Of a stretch of DNA of 21,562 nt, positions 7,707 through 14,854 are shown one piece after another (within the stretch, counting starts at the first letter, position 1; each line of letters begins with the position of its first letter). Origin of the DNA: Chlorobium sp. (lineage in GTDB: Bacteria; Bacteroidota; Chlorobiia; Chlorobiales; Chlorobiaceae); assembly GCA_028278005.1 (NCBI GenBank), contig JANQFD010000077.1:1-21562 (forward strand), given 5' to 3'. Under the pieces are notes generated by a model. It was not told the DNA's origin, ran no database searches, and was given only the letters and a program-made list of their open reading frames with translations. A program made the translations under genes and the position numbers.

Positions 7707-9445
7707 ACCGCTGTCCCCTCCGGATAGGCAAGTAACGCCTTACGGTAAAAACCGTCTTTTTGCTGGAGTGAGGCATGGGTGCCTGACTGTACGATGTTTC
7801 CCCTGTCAAACACAAGTATGAGATCTGCGTCTCTTATGGTGCTCAGGCGATGAGCTATGAGTATTGCCGTTTTTCCCTTGATCAGTCTTTTCATGGATTC
7901 GAGCAGTTCTTTTTCAAGAACAGGGTCTGTGTTCGATGTCGGCTCATCGAGAATCAAAATCGGTGCATTTTTTAAAAATGCCCTGGCAAGTGAAAGGCGT
8001 TGTGCTTCACCCCCGCTTATTCTGGCACCCTGTTCCCCAATCTTTGTGTCAAGTCCCTGGGGCAGAGAGTCGATAAATGCCCCCAGACGGCTTTGCTCAA
8101 TTGCGTCCAGCAATTCATTTTCCGTGGCGTCTGTTTTTCCGATAAGCAGGTTTTCCCGAAGGGTTGCGTTAAAAAGATAGGGGTGCTGGGGTACCCAGGA
8201 TATCCTGTTCAGCCATTCCTCGCGGTTATAGCTCTGAATGTTCGTATTGCCGTACATGATACTGCCTTCGAGAGGTTCGATAAAACGCAGAAGCATGTTG
8301 ATAAACGTTGTTTTACCTGCTCCGCTCGGTCCGGTGACGGCTGTTTTGCAGCCGGGTTCCAGGGTGCAGTTTATGTCGTTTAATACGTTTCTGTCGCTGC
8401 CGGAGTAGGTGTATGAGACCGTTTCAAAACGAATCGGCTGTTCGGAAAAACGTTGTGTCCGGAGGGAATCTGTTGTACTGTTCTGCTTCGGTTCCGGTTT
8501 TTCAAGAAGAGCGAAAATATCGTCTGCAGCCTTGACTCCTTCCAGTCCGGCGTGAAACTTTGTGCCAAGCTGACGGAGAGGAAGATAAAAATCGGGTGTG
8601 AGGAGAAGGATGAACAGTGCGGGTTGGAAGCCGATCGAGCCGGCCCACAGTCTCAACCCTATTTCGACCGCAATAATGGCGGTGCCTATGGTGCTTACAA
8701 GTTCCAGGGCCAGCGACGAAAGGAAGGCAACCTTGAGAACTTTCATGGTCGAGTGTCTGAATGATTCGCTGATTTCAGAAATCGAGCGGGTTCGTTCCCT
8801 GCTTTTCCCGAATAGTTTAAGCGTTGTCAGGCCTTGCAGTACGTCAAGAAAATTGCCACTCATCCTGCTGAGGGTTTCCCACTGCTTTGCCGTTGCCTTT
8901 TGGGCAGCTTTACCTATAAGAATCATAAAAAGAGGAATAAGGGGTGCCGTGGCAAGCAGAATGAAACCGCTCAGCGGATCCGAAGGAAACACAACGGCAA
9001 GAATAAAGAGGGGAACCGCCATTGAGAGAGCAAGCTGCGGTATGAGCTGACTGAAATATGGATCGAGAGACTCGATCCCTTTCAGAATTTTTACACTGAG
9101 TCTCCCGCTTTGCACCGAGTTCGTGTACAGTGGTCCGAGAGCGGATATTTTGCGAAGCATCTTTTCATGCAGCAGACGTTTTATCTTGAGTGTCCCACGG
9201 TTCGCCTCTGTCTCGCTCGTCCAGTTGCACAAGGCACGAAGAAAACTGAATAACCCGAATAACAGGAGAGGTATCAGAATATTCCCGGTCCCGGCGTCGC
9301 CCAGAAACATAGTGTCGATGATTCTGCTCAACACGGCTGCCTGACCGATCATCATGACGCCTCCGAGCGTTCCGAGCACAACCGAAGCGATAAACGGCAA
9401 AGGATGCCGCGTCACAAGAAGAAGAAGCCTTCGGTCAAGATTCAT
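7703..9445 (-). CDS. cydD: Heterodimeric ABC exporter subunit CydD
   Basis: Partner of CydC, about 580 residues. The membrane domain (about 1-300) contains the CydD-like stretch FLRALCNWTSETEANRGTLK and LIPQLALSMAVP. The nucleotide-binding domain has Walker A GPSGAGKTT, signature ISGGEAQR, Walker B ILILDEPT and switch His in LIAHRLS. I chose ATG 9445, which has AAAGG nine bases upstream. An in-frame TTG at 9466 would add seven residues without a better binding site. The leader between 9446 and 9608 may hold a promoter: TATTAT at 9499-9494 on the minus strand with TTGATC 19 bases upstream, a marginal spacing. The gene follows the Hpt gene on the same strand at a distance of about 160 bases. 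Confidence 0.92.
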   Translation of the reverse strand: MNLDRRLLLLVTRHPLPFIASVVLGTLGGVMMIGQAAVLSRIIDTMFLGDAGTGNILIPLLLFGLFSFLRALCNWTSETEANRGTLKIKRLLHEKMLRKISALGPLYTNSVQSGRLSVKILKGIESLDPYFSQLIPQLALSMAVPLFILAVVFPSDPLSGFILLATAPLIPLFMILIGKAAQKATAKQWETLSRMSGNFLDVLQGLTTLKLFGKSRERTRSISEISESFRHSTMKVLKVAFLSSLALELVSTIGTAIIAVEIGLRLWAGSIGFQPALFILLLTPDFYLPLRQLGTKFHAGLEGVKAADDIFALLEKPEPKQNSTTDSLRTQRFSEQPIRFETVSYTYSGSDRNVLNDINCTLEPGCKTAVTGPSGAGKTTFINMLLRFIEPLEGSIMYGNTNIQSYNREEWLNRISWVPQHPYLFNATLRENLLIGKTDATENELLDAIEQSRLGAFIDSLPQGLDTKIGEQGARISGGEAQRLSLARAFLKNAPILILDEPTSNTDPVLEKELLESMKRLIKGKTAILIAHRLSTIRDADLILVFDRGNIVQSGTHASLQQKDGFYRKALLAYPEGTAV

Positions 9446-9608
9446 GATGAAAAGCCTTTGATTCAAGCCGTATTCGTCGCCTAATTGTACGGAATAATAT
9501 CGGAGGATGCAATGGAGCGATCAAAGCCGGGGGGCGGTGGGGATGATGCTCTTTTATAGAGTGAGAGGCCTTCTGCAAGGTCCAGGGGGGCAAAATGAAA
9601 TATGCGGA

Positions 9609-10028
9609 TTATCTTTCTTCTTTAGCCAACGCTTTTCTGATCGCTTTTTTCAGGCTGTCGATATTCTCCAGTACTTCGGGAAGAAGTTTATTCTGGGTGG
9701 AACTGTCCTTTGTTTTCGCGGCTTTTTCCATTGCATAAGCACTCTCGAATAAAGTCTTTGCGCTTATATTTCCGGATTCGCCTTTGATAAGATGGCCGAT
9801 CTGCCGAACATTTTCATGATCCATTGATGCCACGGCATCTCTCAATTTTTCCCCGTGCTGATCAATGAGCCCTGTAAACTCTTCAAGAATGGTTGCTGCC
9901 AGTTCACTATCTCCCATCACTCGATCCAGGAACTCATTATAATCGAAAACCTGCAAGGAGGTTTCTGCTGATTTTCCCTGACCTGATCCTTGTGCTCCTG
10001 CCTGTTCGTTTTCTAACCGGTTGTTCAT
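9609..10028 (-). CDS. Stand-alone histidine phosphotransfer (Hpt) domain protein
   Basis: This small, probably soluble protein of 139 residues consists of little more than one Hpt four-helix bundle. The phosphorylatable histidine is H79 in GHLIKGESGNI, matching the Hpt pattern H-x-x-K-G-x-S. About 25 N-terminal residues are Gly/Gln/Ser/Glu-rich and likely disordered. Hpt proteins relay phosphoryl groups between hybrid histidine kinases and response regulators. No kinase or regulator is nearby, so the partners are elsewhere. It lies after the mtnA terminator and upstream of cydD on the same strand. The ATG at 10028 is the only good start; the upstream sequence is A-rich with no clear binding site. 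Confidence 0.82.
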   Translation of the reverse strand: MNNRLENEQAGAQGSGQGKSAETSLQVFDYNEFLDRVMGDSELAATILEEFTGLIDQHGEKLRDAVASMDHENVRQIGHLIKGESGNISAKTLFESAYAMEKAAKTKDSSTQNKLLPEVLENIDSLKKAIRKALAKEER

Positions 10029-10197
10029 CTTTTACATGGATGTCCAGGATGTGAAAAAAGCGATTCCCGATGTTGTACCGGGACTACTGAGACAACCGTC
10101 CCGGCAAAAGGGGAGTCGCGGTGTAAAAAAGCTGAAATTCCCTGACGATAGAAGAATGACAGTTATGGGAAAGTATAATGAACAAATGAGAAATATA

Positions 10198-10219
10198 AAA
10201 GGGGAGCATCCTCCCCTTT
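10198..10219 (-). terminator. Intrinsic terminator downstream of mtnA
   Basis: A nine-base-pair perfect stem, AAAGGGGAG with CTCCCCTTT, encloses a four-base loop. On the minus strand it is followed by TATATTT, so the U-rich tract starts within the stem. It begins 22 bases after the mtnA stop codon. The stem is symmetrical and A-rich on the far side, so it could also act on the plus strand, but no plus-strand gene ends here. Confidence 0.85.
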
Positions 10220-10241
10220 CTTCCCGGCACTATGACCCGGT

Positions 10242-11303
10242 TCAATCAAAAAGCTTTTTCAGCTCGGTAGTGTAGTTGCCGACAACCGCTTTTTTATCCG
10301 TCACGATACCGCGGATATAGTTATTGGGAGTGACATCGAACGCATAGTTCAAGACAGGCGTGGAAGGTGTGGCTACCTGCGTTCCGAAAATTGTCCTGAG
10401 TTCGTCGGCGTTTCTTTCCTCAATAGGAATCTGCGAACCGTCGTCTATCTGCATATCGATAGTTGAAACAGGGGCAGCAATGTAGTAGGGAATAGTGTAA
10501 ATCGACGCGCTGACAGCATGGGCGAATGTTCCGATTTTATTGGCGGTATCCCCGTTTGCTGCAATTCTGTCGGCTCCGACGATCCCGAAATCGATCATGC
10601 CTTTCTGCATAAGAAAAGCCGAGGATGAATCAGATATCGACAGGAAAGGAATGTTTTCTTTTTCAAGTTCCCAGGCGGTCAGCCGCAGCCCCTGCAGGAG
10701 CGGTCTGCTCTCAGCCGTAATCACTTTTTCAATAAGGCCTTCCTGCCAGGCATGTTTGATGACTCCCAGAGCGGTTCCGGAGCCTCCTGTCGCAAGCGTG
10801 CCTGTATTGCAGTGCGTAAGGACGTTAAGCTTTCTTGTTTTGAGCGTTTCGGCAAGATCCTGTTTGATAAGTTCCACACCGTGACGGGCCATGTTGTCAC
10901 AGTTTGCAATCTCGTCACTGTGGATTTTTTTTGCGGCAATGAGCATTTTCGCAAAGAGCTCTTCAAGGGAGTCCGATGCGAAAGAGGCATCGTAGACCTC
11001 TTTCATGCGTGCCGTAGCAAAGAAAAGGTTTACTGCTGTCGGTCTCGATGCCTCAACTTCTTGAATGAGTTTTTCGAAATAGGGAGGAAACTCTTCCTTG
11101 TTGCCATTGTAACTGTTAAGCCCAAGGACAACGGTATAGCCGGCGACGATGCCGATGAGCGGTGCGCCTCTGACGGCAAGGGTTTTAATGGCCTCGATAG
11201 CTTCCCGGTAATCTTTTGTTCGCACGTATTCCTCTTTCAGCGGCAGTAACCGCTGGTCCAGGTATCCAAGGGCATTGTTCTCAAAAGAAACAGCGTCGAT
11301 CAT
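10242..11303 (-). CDS. mtnA: S-methyl-5-thioribose-1-phosphate isomerase
   Basis: MtnA converts 5-methylthioribose 1-phosphate to 5-methylthioribulose 1-phosphate in methionine salvage. It belongs to the eIF2B-alpha-like fold family. The 353-residue product carries the substrate-binding segment RGAPLIGI (about 45-52), the catalytic Cys165 in THCNTGTLATGG and the catalytic Asp245 in VGADRIAANGD; the 80-residue spacing equals that of characterised MtnA (Cys160/Asp240 in B. subtilis). The C-terminus has the expected NYAFDVTP segment. Its ATG lies 20 bases after the stop of the purine phosphorylase gene, so the product of that enzyme (methylthioribose 1-phosphate if it uses MTA) would pass directly to MtnA. 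A hairpin terminator follows. Some homologues act on related pentose 1-phosphates such as 5-deoxyribose 1-phosphate, which remains possible. Confidence 0.94.
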   Translation of the reverse strand: MIDAVSFENNALGYLDQRLLPLKEEYVRTKDYREAIEAIKTLAVRGAPLIGIVAGYTVVLGLNSYNGNKEEFPPYFEKLIQEVEASRPTAVNLFFATARMKEVYDASFASDSLEELFAKMLIAAKKIHSDEIANCDNMARHGVELIKQDLAETLKTRKLNVLTHCNTGTLATGGSGTALGVIKHAWQEGLIEKVITAESRPLLQGLRLTAWELEKENIPFLSISDSSSAFLMQKGMIDFGIVGADRIAANGDTANKIGTFAHAVSASIYTIPYYIAAPVSTIDMQIDDGSQIPIEERNADELRTIFGTQVATPSTPVLNYAFDVTPNNYIRGIVTDKKAVVGNYTTELKKLFD

Positions 11304-11323
11304 TGTGGTTGATAGTTTAATAG

Positions 11324-12145
11324 TTAAAGTCTTTCTACGACGTTTTTGAAAATTGTTGTCATCTTCGGTTCGGCTTCGTTCGAAACTTCAATGATTTCCT
11401 CTATACTGACAGGTTTCAGGCTGTCGGGAAAGCACTCGTCGGTAATGATCGACATGCCGAATACCTCGGTTCCCTGGTGAACTGCAGCAATGACTTCAGG
11501 GACGGTTGACATGCCGACGACATCGGCCCCGATGGTTCTGAGCATACGATATTCCGCACGGGTTTCGAGGCAAGGACCTGAAAGGGCCACATAAACGCCA
11601 CGCTGGACCTTGATCCGGTTTTCAAGCGCAACCTGTTCGGCAATGTCAAGAATTCTTGGTGAGTAAGGAGCGCACATATCCGGGAATCTCGGCCCGACTT
11701 CCTGATCGTTCGGTCCGATAAGTGGATTGGTTCCCAGAAGATTGATGTGGTCGTCGATAAGCATGATATCGCCTTTGCTGTATGCCGGGTTGAGACCTCC
11801 ACAGGCGTTGGTTATGCCGAGTGTACTGATCCCGAGATGCTTCATGACCCTTACGGGGAAAACAATCTGGTGCATCGAATAACCTTCGTAAAAGTGAAAT
11901 CTCCCCTGCATCGCGACAACTTTTTTCCCTGCAAGTGTACCGAAAATAAGCTTGCCGTGATGGGTTTCCACCGTGGAAATCGGAAAGTAGGGTATATCTC
12001 CGTAGTCGAGTGCCAGCTCTACATCGATTTCTTTGGCAAGTGCACCGAGCCCCGTGCCGAGAACAATGCCGACGGGGTATTCGTCGCCGGTTTTCGAACG
12101 GATAAATGAAACTGCCTCCTGGATTTTCGCGCGTTGTTCAATCAT
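11324..12145 (-). CDS. Class I (trimeric) purine nucleoside phosphorylase, probable methylthioadenosine phosphorylase
   Basis: This cytoplasmic enzyme of 273 residues splits a purine nucleoside with phosphate to give free base and (deoxy)ribose 1-phosphate. It has the class I features: phosphate-binding GTGLGAL (30-36), HHGKL (62-66), ITNACGGLNP (111-120), the base-site Glu194 in GPCLETRAE, and GMSTVPEV (211-218). The family-wide Asn that selects 6-oxopurines (Asn243 in human PNP, 42 residues after Glu201) is replaced here by Asp236, also 42 residues after Glu194, in IITDE. Asp at this site favours 6-aminopurines, and human MTA phosphorylase also has Asp there. The adjacent mtnA gene supports methylthioadenosine as substrate. 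Automatic annotation would probably call it plain purine nucleoside phosphorylase. ATG 12145 lies 41 bases after the aminotransferase stop. Confidence 0.88.
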   Translation of the reverse strand: MIEQRAKIQEAVSFIRSKTGDEYPVGIVLGTGLGALAKEIDVELALDYGDIPYFPISTVETHHGKLIFGTLAGKKVVAMQGRFHFYEGYSMHQIVFPVRVMKHLGISTLGITNACGGLNPAYSKGDIMLIDDHINLLGTNPLIGPNDQEVGPRFPDMCAPYSPRILDIAEQVALENRIKVQRGVYVALSGPCLETRAEYRMLRTIGADVVGMSTVPEVIAAVHQGTEVFGMSIITDECFPDSLKPVSIEEIIEVSNEAEPKMTTIFKNVVERL

Positions 12146-12186
12146 GGTGAAGATGTTTTATGTTATAGGTTCTGGTATGAAAACGG

Positions 12187-13404
12187 TTACTGATATTGTC
12201 GGACGAAGTCATCGAGATCATTGTAAACTTTTTTAAGCGTCGTTGTATCCGGCAAAAAGACAACTCTGAAAAAACCCTGCCCCGGATCGGTTCCAAATCC
12301 TGAGCCGTGAACGAATAGAATCTGTTTTTCCTGCAAAAGCTTCAGCACGAACTCTTCGTCGGTCTTGAACGGAAGTATATCAAGATCGACCTTCCCCATG
12401 ACATAAAAAGCTCCTTTCGGATTATTGCAGCTGATACCCGGAATATCGTTAAACATGTTGACGGTTACTTCACGCTGGGCTTTCAGACGTTTCATGACGT
12501 TTTGAATATAGTCCTTTCGGAGGTTCATTGCAGCTTTTATGGCGTGCTGGGGTGCCGTAGGTGCACAAAGCCTTGCATCGGCAAGTTTGATAAAAGCCAG
12601 GCGGACGTCGGGAATGAGACGGCTGTTGGTGATTGCAAGCCAGCCGGTTCTCCATCCGGGCGCCATATAGTTTTTTGAAAAGCTGTCAATAGTGATGATT
12701 GCAACATCATCTTCAGCCATCGAAGCAAGAGGAATGTGTTTTTCGTCGTAAACGAGCTTGTGGTAAACCTCATCGGTTATGATAAGAAGACGGTATCTGC
12801 GGGCTATTTCGACAAGCTCCCGAAGCAATTCGGGAGGGTACAGTTCACCGGTCGGATTGTTCGGATTGATGACAACAAGGATCTTGGTGCGGGACGAAAT
12901 TTTGCTTGCAATCTCATCCGGATCGGGATGCCAGTTGTTTTCCGGGTCGAGTCTGTATTGAACTTCGCGGGCGTTCAGCTTGGCTATTATCGCGTTGTAG
13001 AGCGGATAACCGGGGGAGGGGCAGAGTACCTCGTCTCCCGGATTCAACATTGCCGTGCATACAAGATCCGCTGCTTCCGAAGCTCCGAACGTTACAATAA
13101 TGTCCTCAGGAGAGGTGGATATCCCGCGTGAATGAGCATTTGCGGCAATTGCTTCAACCGCATCGTTTTTTCCGCAGGAGGGAGAATATCCGTTATGTCC
13201 CTGCCGAAGAGCCAGTACCGTAGACTCAACAAGTTCCTCGGGAGGTTGAAAGCCATAGAGTATCGGATCACCAATGTTAAGATAGGTGACTTTTTTCCCC
13301 TGCTTTTCCAGATGCCGGGCGTTGCTGACAATATTGCGGATAGCGTAATGATAATTCTCGACACGCTGCGCGGGAATAAAGACGGGCGAATTTGAATACG
13401 GCAT
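12187..13404 (-). CDS. PLP-dependent class I/II aminotransferase (AlaA-like)
   Basis: This fold-type I PLP enzyme of about 405 residues has the same length and overall pattern as E. coli AlaA (alanine-synthesising glutamate-pyruvate aminotransferase). Visible landmarks are YLNIGDP, the substrate/PLP-loop GYSPSCG, INPNNPTG, ITDEVYHKLVY, and the Schiff-base lysine K244 in SFSKNYMAPGWRTGW, with a C-terminal FRVVFLP Arg for the substrate carboxylate. I chose ATG 13404; an upstream GTG at 13422 is in frame but has no binding site. It is the first gene of an apparent operon with the purine phosphorylase and mtnA. This raises a second possibility: the final methionine-salvage transamination of 4-methylthio-2-oxobutyrate (MtnE role). 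Sequence alone cannot decide between alanine and methionine. Confidence 0.85.
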   Translation of the reverse strand: MPYSNSPVFIPAQRVENYHYAIRNIVSNARHLEKQGKKVTYLNIGDPILYGFQPPEELVESTVLALRQGHNGYSPSCGKNDAVEAIAANAHSRGISTSPEDIIVTFGASEAADLVCTAMLNPGDEVLCPSPGYPLYNAIIAKLNAREVQYRLDPENNWHPDPDEIASKISSRTKILVVINPNNPTGELYPPELLRELVEIARRYRLLIITDEVYHKLVYDEKHIPLASMAEDDVAIITIDSFSKNYMAPGWRTGWLAITNSRLIPDVRLAFIKLADARLCAPTAPQHAIKAAMNLRKDYIQNVMKRLKAQREVTVNMFNDIPGISCNNPKGAFYVMGKVDLDILPFKTDEEFVLKLLQEKQILFVHGSGFGTDPGQGFFRVVFLPDTTTLKKVYNDLDDFVRQYQ

Positions 13405-13480
13405 AGAGTAACAGAGGCCCACGAGTTAACGGCTTCGGTCCAAAAGTGTTGCTGAAATCCGTGAAAATAAGCAATCCTGC

Positions 13481-13509
13481 AATATAAAAACCCGAGCTGA
13501 CCGATTCAA
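13481..13509 (-). promoter_or_regulatory. Candidate sigma70-type promoter for the aminotransferase-phosphorylase-mtnA operon
   Basis: On the minus strand, TTGAAT (13509-13504) and TATATT (13486-13481) are separated by 17 bases. They match the consensus at 4 of 6 and 5 of 6 positions. Transcription would start near 13474, giving a leader of about 70 bases before ATG 13404. This is the best promoter-like match I found in the window. Confidence 0.45.
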
Positions 13510-13542
13510 GTTGTGTTCGATGATAACTGATATTTGCTGAAA

Positions 13543-13610
13543 AAGTGACAAGTAAGAAGTGACAAGTGACAAGGGGGGATCAGTCGGCAGTTCTCAGTGG
13601 GCAGTTGGCA
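13543..13610. repeat. Short degenerate direct repeats (GTGACAA and GGCAGT types)
   Basis: Two families of short repeats lie side by side between yggS and the aminotransferase operon. The first is AAGTGACAAGT at 13543-13553, repeated and extended as AAGTGACAAGTGACAAG at 13557-13573. The second is CAGTCGGCAGTT at 13581-13592 and CAGTGGGCAGTT at 13595-13606, differing at one base and spaced 14 bases apart, with a further partial GGCA copy. A run of six G (13573-13578) separates them. There is no coding potential. They look like slippage-derived low-complexity sequence. Confidence 0.7.
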
Positions 13611-13634
13611 AGGGTACAACAACAGCACTTTTAT

Positions 13635-14330
13635 TTATCGTTGCCGTGAGCCGAAAATGGCTGTGCCGATACGGATCATGGTTGCGCCCTCCTCAATGGC
13701 AATGTCGTAATCCTGGCTCATGCCCATCGAAAGCTCGCAGAGTAATGACGGATCAGGTGAGATGTTTTTAAGCTTGTCAAGCAGTTCCGAGAGCATGCGG
13801 AACTCCATTCTGGCTTTTTGTCTGTCAGGTGATGCAATGGTCATGAGCCCTCTGAGACGGATATTCGGTAGTTCAAAAAATAGAGGGGCTTCGGAGAGAA
13901 GTGCGTCCGGGGACAGGCCGAATTTTGAGCTTTCTCCGGAAGTATTGACCTCGACAAGGTAATCGGCAGTGACATTTTTCGCCAGGGCTCGTTTTGACAG
14001 CTCTCTTGCTGTTCCTGTTTTATCGATGCCGTGGATCAGGGAAACTCTGCCCACAACATCTTTCACCTTGTTTGACTGAAGGTGCCCTATGAAATGCCAG
14101 TGTATGGGAAGGCCTGAAAGCTCTTCAGAGTCCTGTTTTGCCAGGAGTTCCTGAACATAGCTTTCACCGATATCCAGATGGCCTGCTTCATAGGCCTCTT
14201 TGACAAGTTTTGCAGGCTTGGTTTTCGAGACAGCGATCAGGCGTATCCCGGAAGGATTACGTCCGGTTTTTTTGCACACAGACCTGATCTGGTCATGTAC
14301 GAGCTGCAGATTATGTGCTATGGCTTCCAC
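13635..14330 (-). CDS. yggS: YggS/PLPBP-family pyridoxal phosphate homeostasis protein
   Basis: This single-domain alanine-racemase-fold protein of 231 residues binds PLP and keeps vitamin B6 and amino/keto-acid pools in balance; it has no known catalytic activity. The PLP lysine is K36 in IAVSKTKP. HFIGHLQSNK, the LVEVNTSGE strand, GLMTIAS, LSMGMSQDYDIAIEEGATMIRIGTAIFG and the C-terminal end match the family along its full length. One small oddity is GESYVQE where most members have GENYVQE. The start is GTG at 14330 with a G-rich binding site (GGGGG) a few bases upstream. It follows the cyclophilin gene by 12 bases on the same strand, so the two are probably co-transcribed. Confidence 0.92.
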   Translation of the reverse strand: MEAIAHNLQLVHDQIRSVCKKTGRNPSGIRLIAVSKTKPAKLVKEAYEAGHLDIGESYVQELLAKQDSEELSGLPIHWHFIGHLQSNKVKDVVGRVSLIHGIDKTGTARELSKRALAKNVTADYLVEVNTSGESSKFGLSPDALLSEAPLFFELPNIRLRGLMTIASPDRQKARMEFRMLSELLDKLKNISPDPSLLCELSMGMSQDYDIAIEEGATMIRIGTAIFGSRQR

Positions 14331-14342
14331 AGTGCCCCCGGA

Positions 14343-14837
14343 TTATGCCGGATCCTTGATCGCCTCAATGGTTTCGATTGTGACCGGGTCAATGGGATTG
14401 TCGTTGAAATCCTTCTCGACAACTGCAATTTTATCCACGACATCGATGCCATCGGTCACTTCGCCGAAAACAGTGTATTCACCGTCAAGAAAATTATTGT
14501 CAGCCTGGTTAATGTAAAACTGACTGCCGGAAGATGCTTTTTGAGGGTTGTTGTCCCTTGCTGCGGCAAGGGTGCCTTTCCGGTTGGAGTGTTTTATTTC
14601 GGCAGGGATCTGGTAATCCGGCCCCCCCGTGCCATGAAGCATCCTGTTATCGTCATTGCGGGACAGCGGGTCGCCTGACTGGATCATGAATCCCTCGATA
14701 ACGCGGTGGAAACGTATCCCGTCATAGTACTTTTCACCCACAAGCTTTTCAAAGTTTGCCTTGTGCTTTGGAGTGTCACCGTACAACGATACGGTAATAT
14801 TGCCGAGGTTTGTCTTGATTCTGTATGTGCTGTTCAT
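14343..14837 (-). CDS. Cyclophilin-type peptidyl-prolyl cis-trans isomerase
   Basis: This 164-residue cyclophilin catalyses prolyl bond isomerisation during protein folding. It has FHRVIEGFMIQSGDP at about 43-57 with the catalytic Arg45, the SSGSQFYI strand, and YTVFGEVTDGIDVVDKI near the end. There is no signal peptide, so it should be cytoplasmic, in contrast to periplasmic PpiA. Residues of the cyclosporin loop differ from the eukaryotic type, as is usual for short bacterial forms; the Trp is not present at LDGEYTVFG. ATG 14837 lies 17 bases after the stop of the YfgM-like gene and 12 bases before yggS, so the three genes probably form one transcript. Confidence 0.92.
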   Translation of the reverse strand: MNSTYRIKTNLGNITVSLYGDTPKHKANFEKLVGEKYYDGIRFHRVIEGFMIQSGDPLSRNDDNRMLHGTGGPDYQIPAEIKHSNRKGTLAAARDNNPQKASSGSQFYINQADNNFLDGEYTVFGEVTDGIDVVDKIAVVEKDFNDNPIDPVTIETIEAIKDPA

Positions 14838-14854
14838 GATATTGGCTTGATAGG

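Noticed and set aside
7703..9445. Generic multidrug or lipid A ABC exporter (MsbA) instead of CydD
   Set aside because: The heterodimer arrangement, the ATGA overlap with a CydC-type partner and CydC/CydD-specific membrane-domain segments fit CydDC better.
9507..9752. Plus-strand 81-residue frame overlapping the Hpt gene
   Set aside because: Most of it is antisense to the Hpt coding region, and its start has no spacing from the upstream GGAGG.
13543..13610. CRISPR array
   Set aside because: The repeats are 7-12 bases, degenerate and contiguous, with no unique spacers of regular length and no cas genes.
14178..14678. Plus-strand frame of 166 residues across the yggS/cyclophilin junction
   Set aside because: It spans antisense to two well-supported genes and their gap, with no family resemblance.
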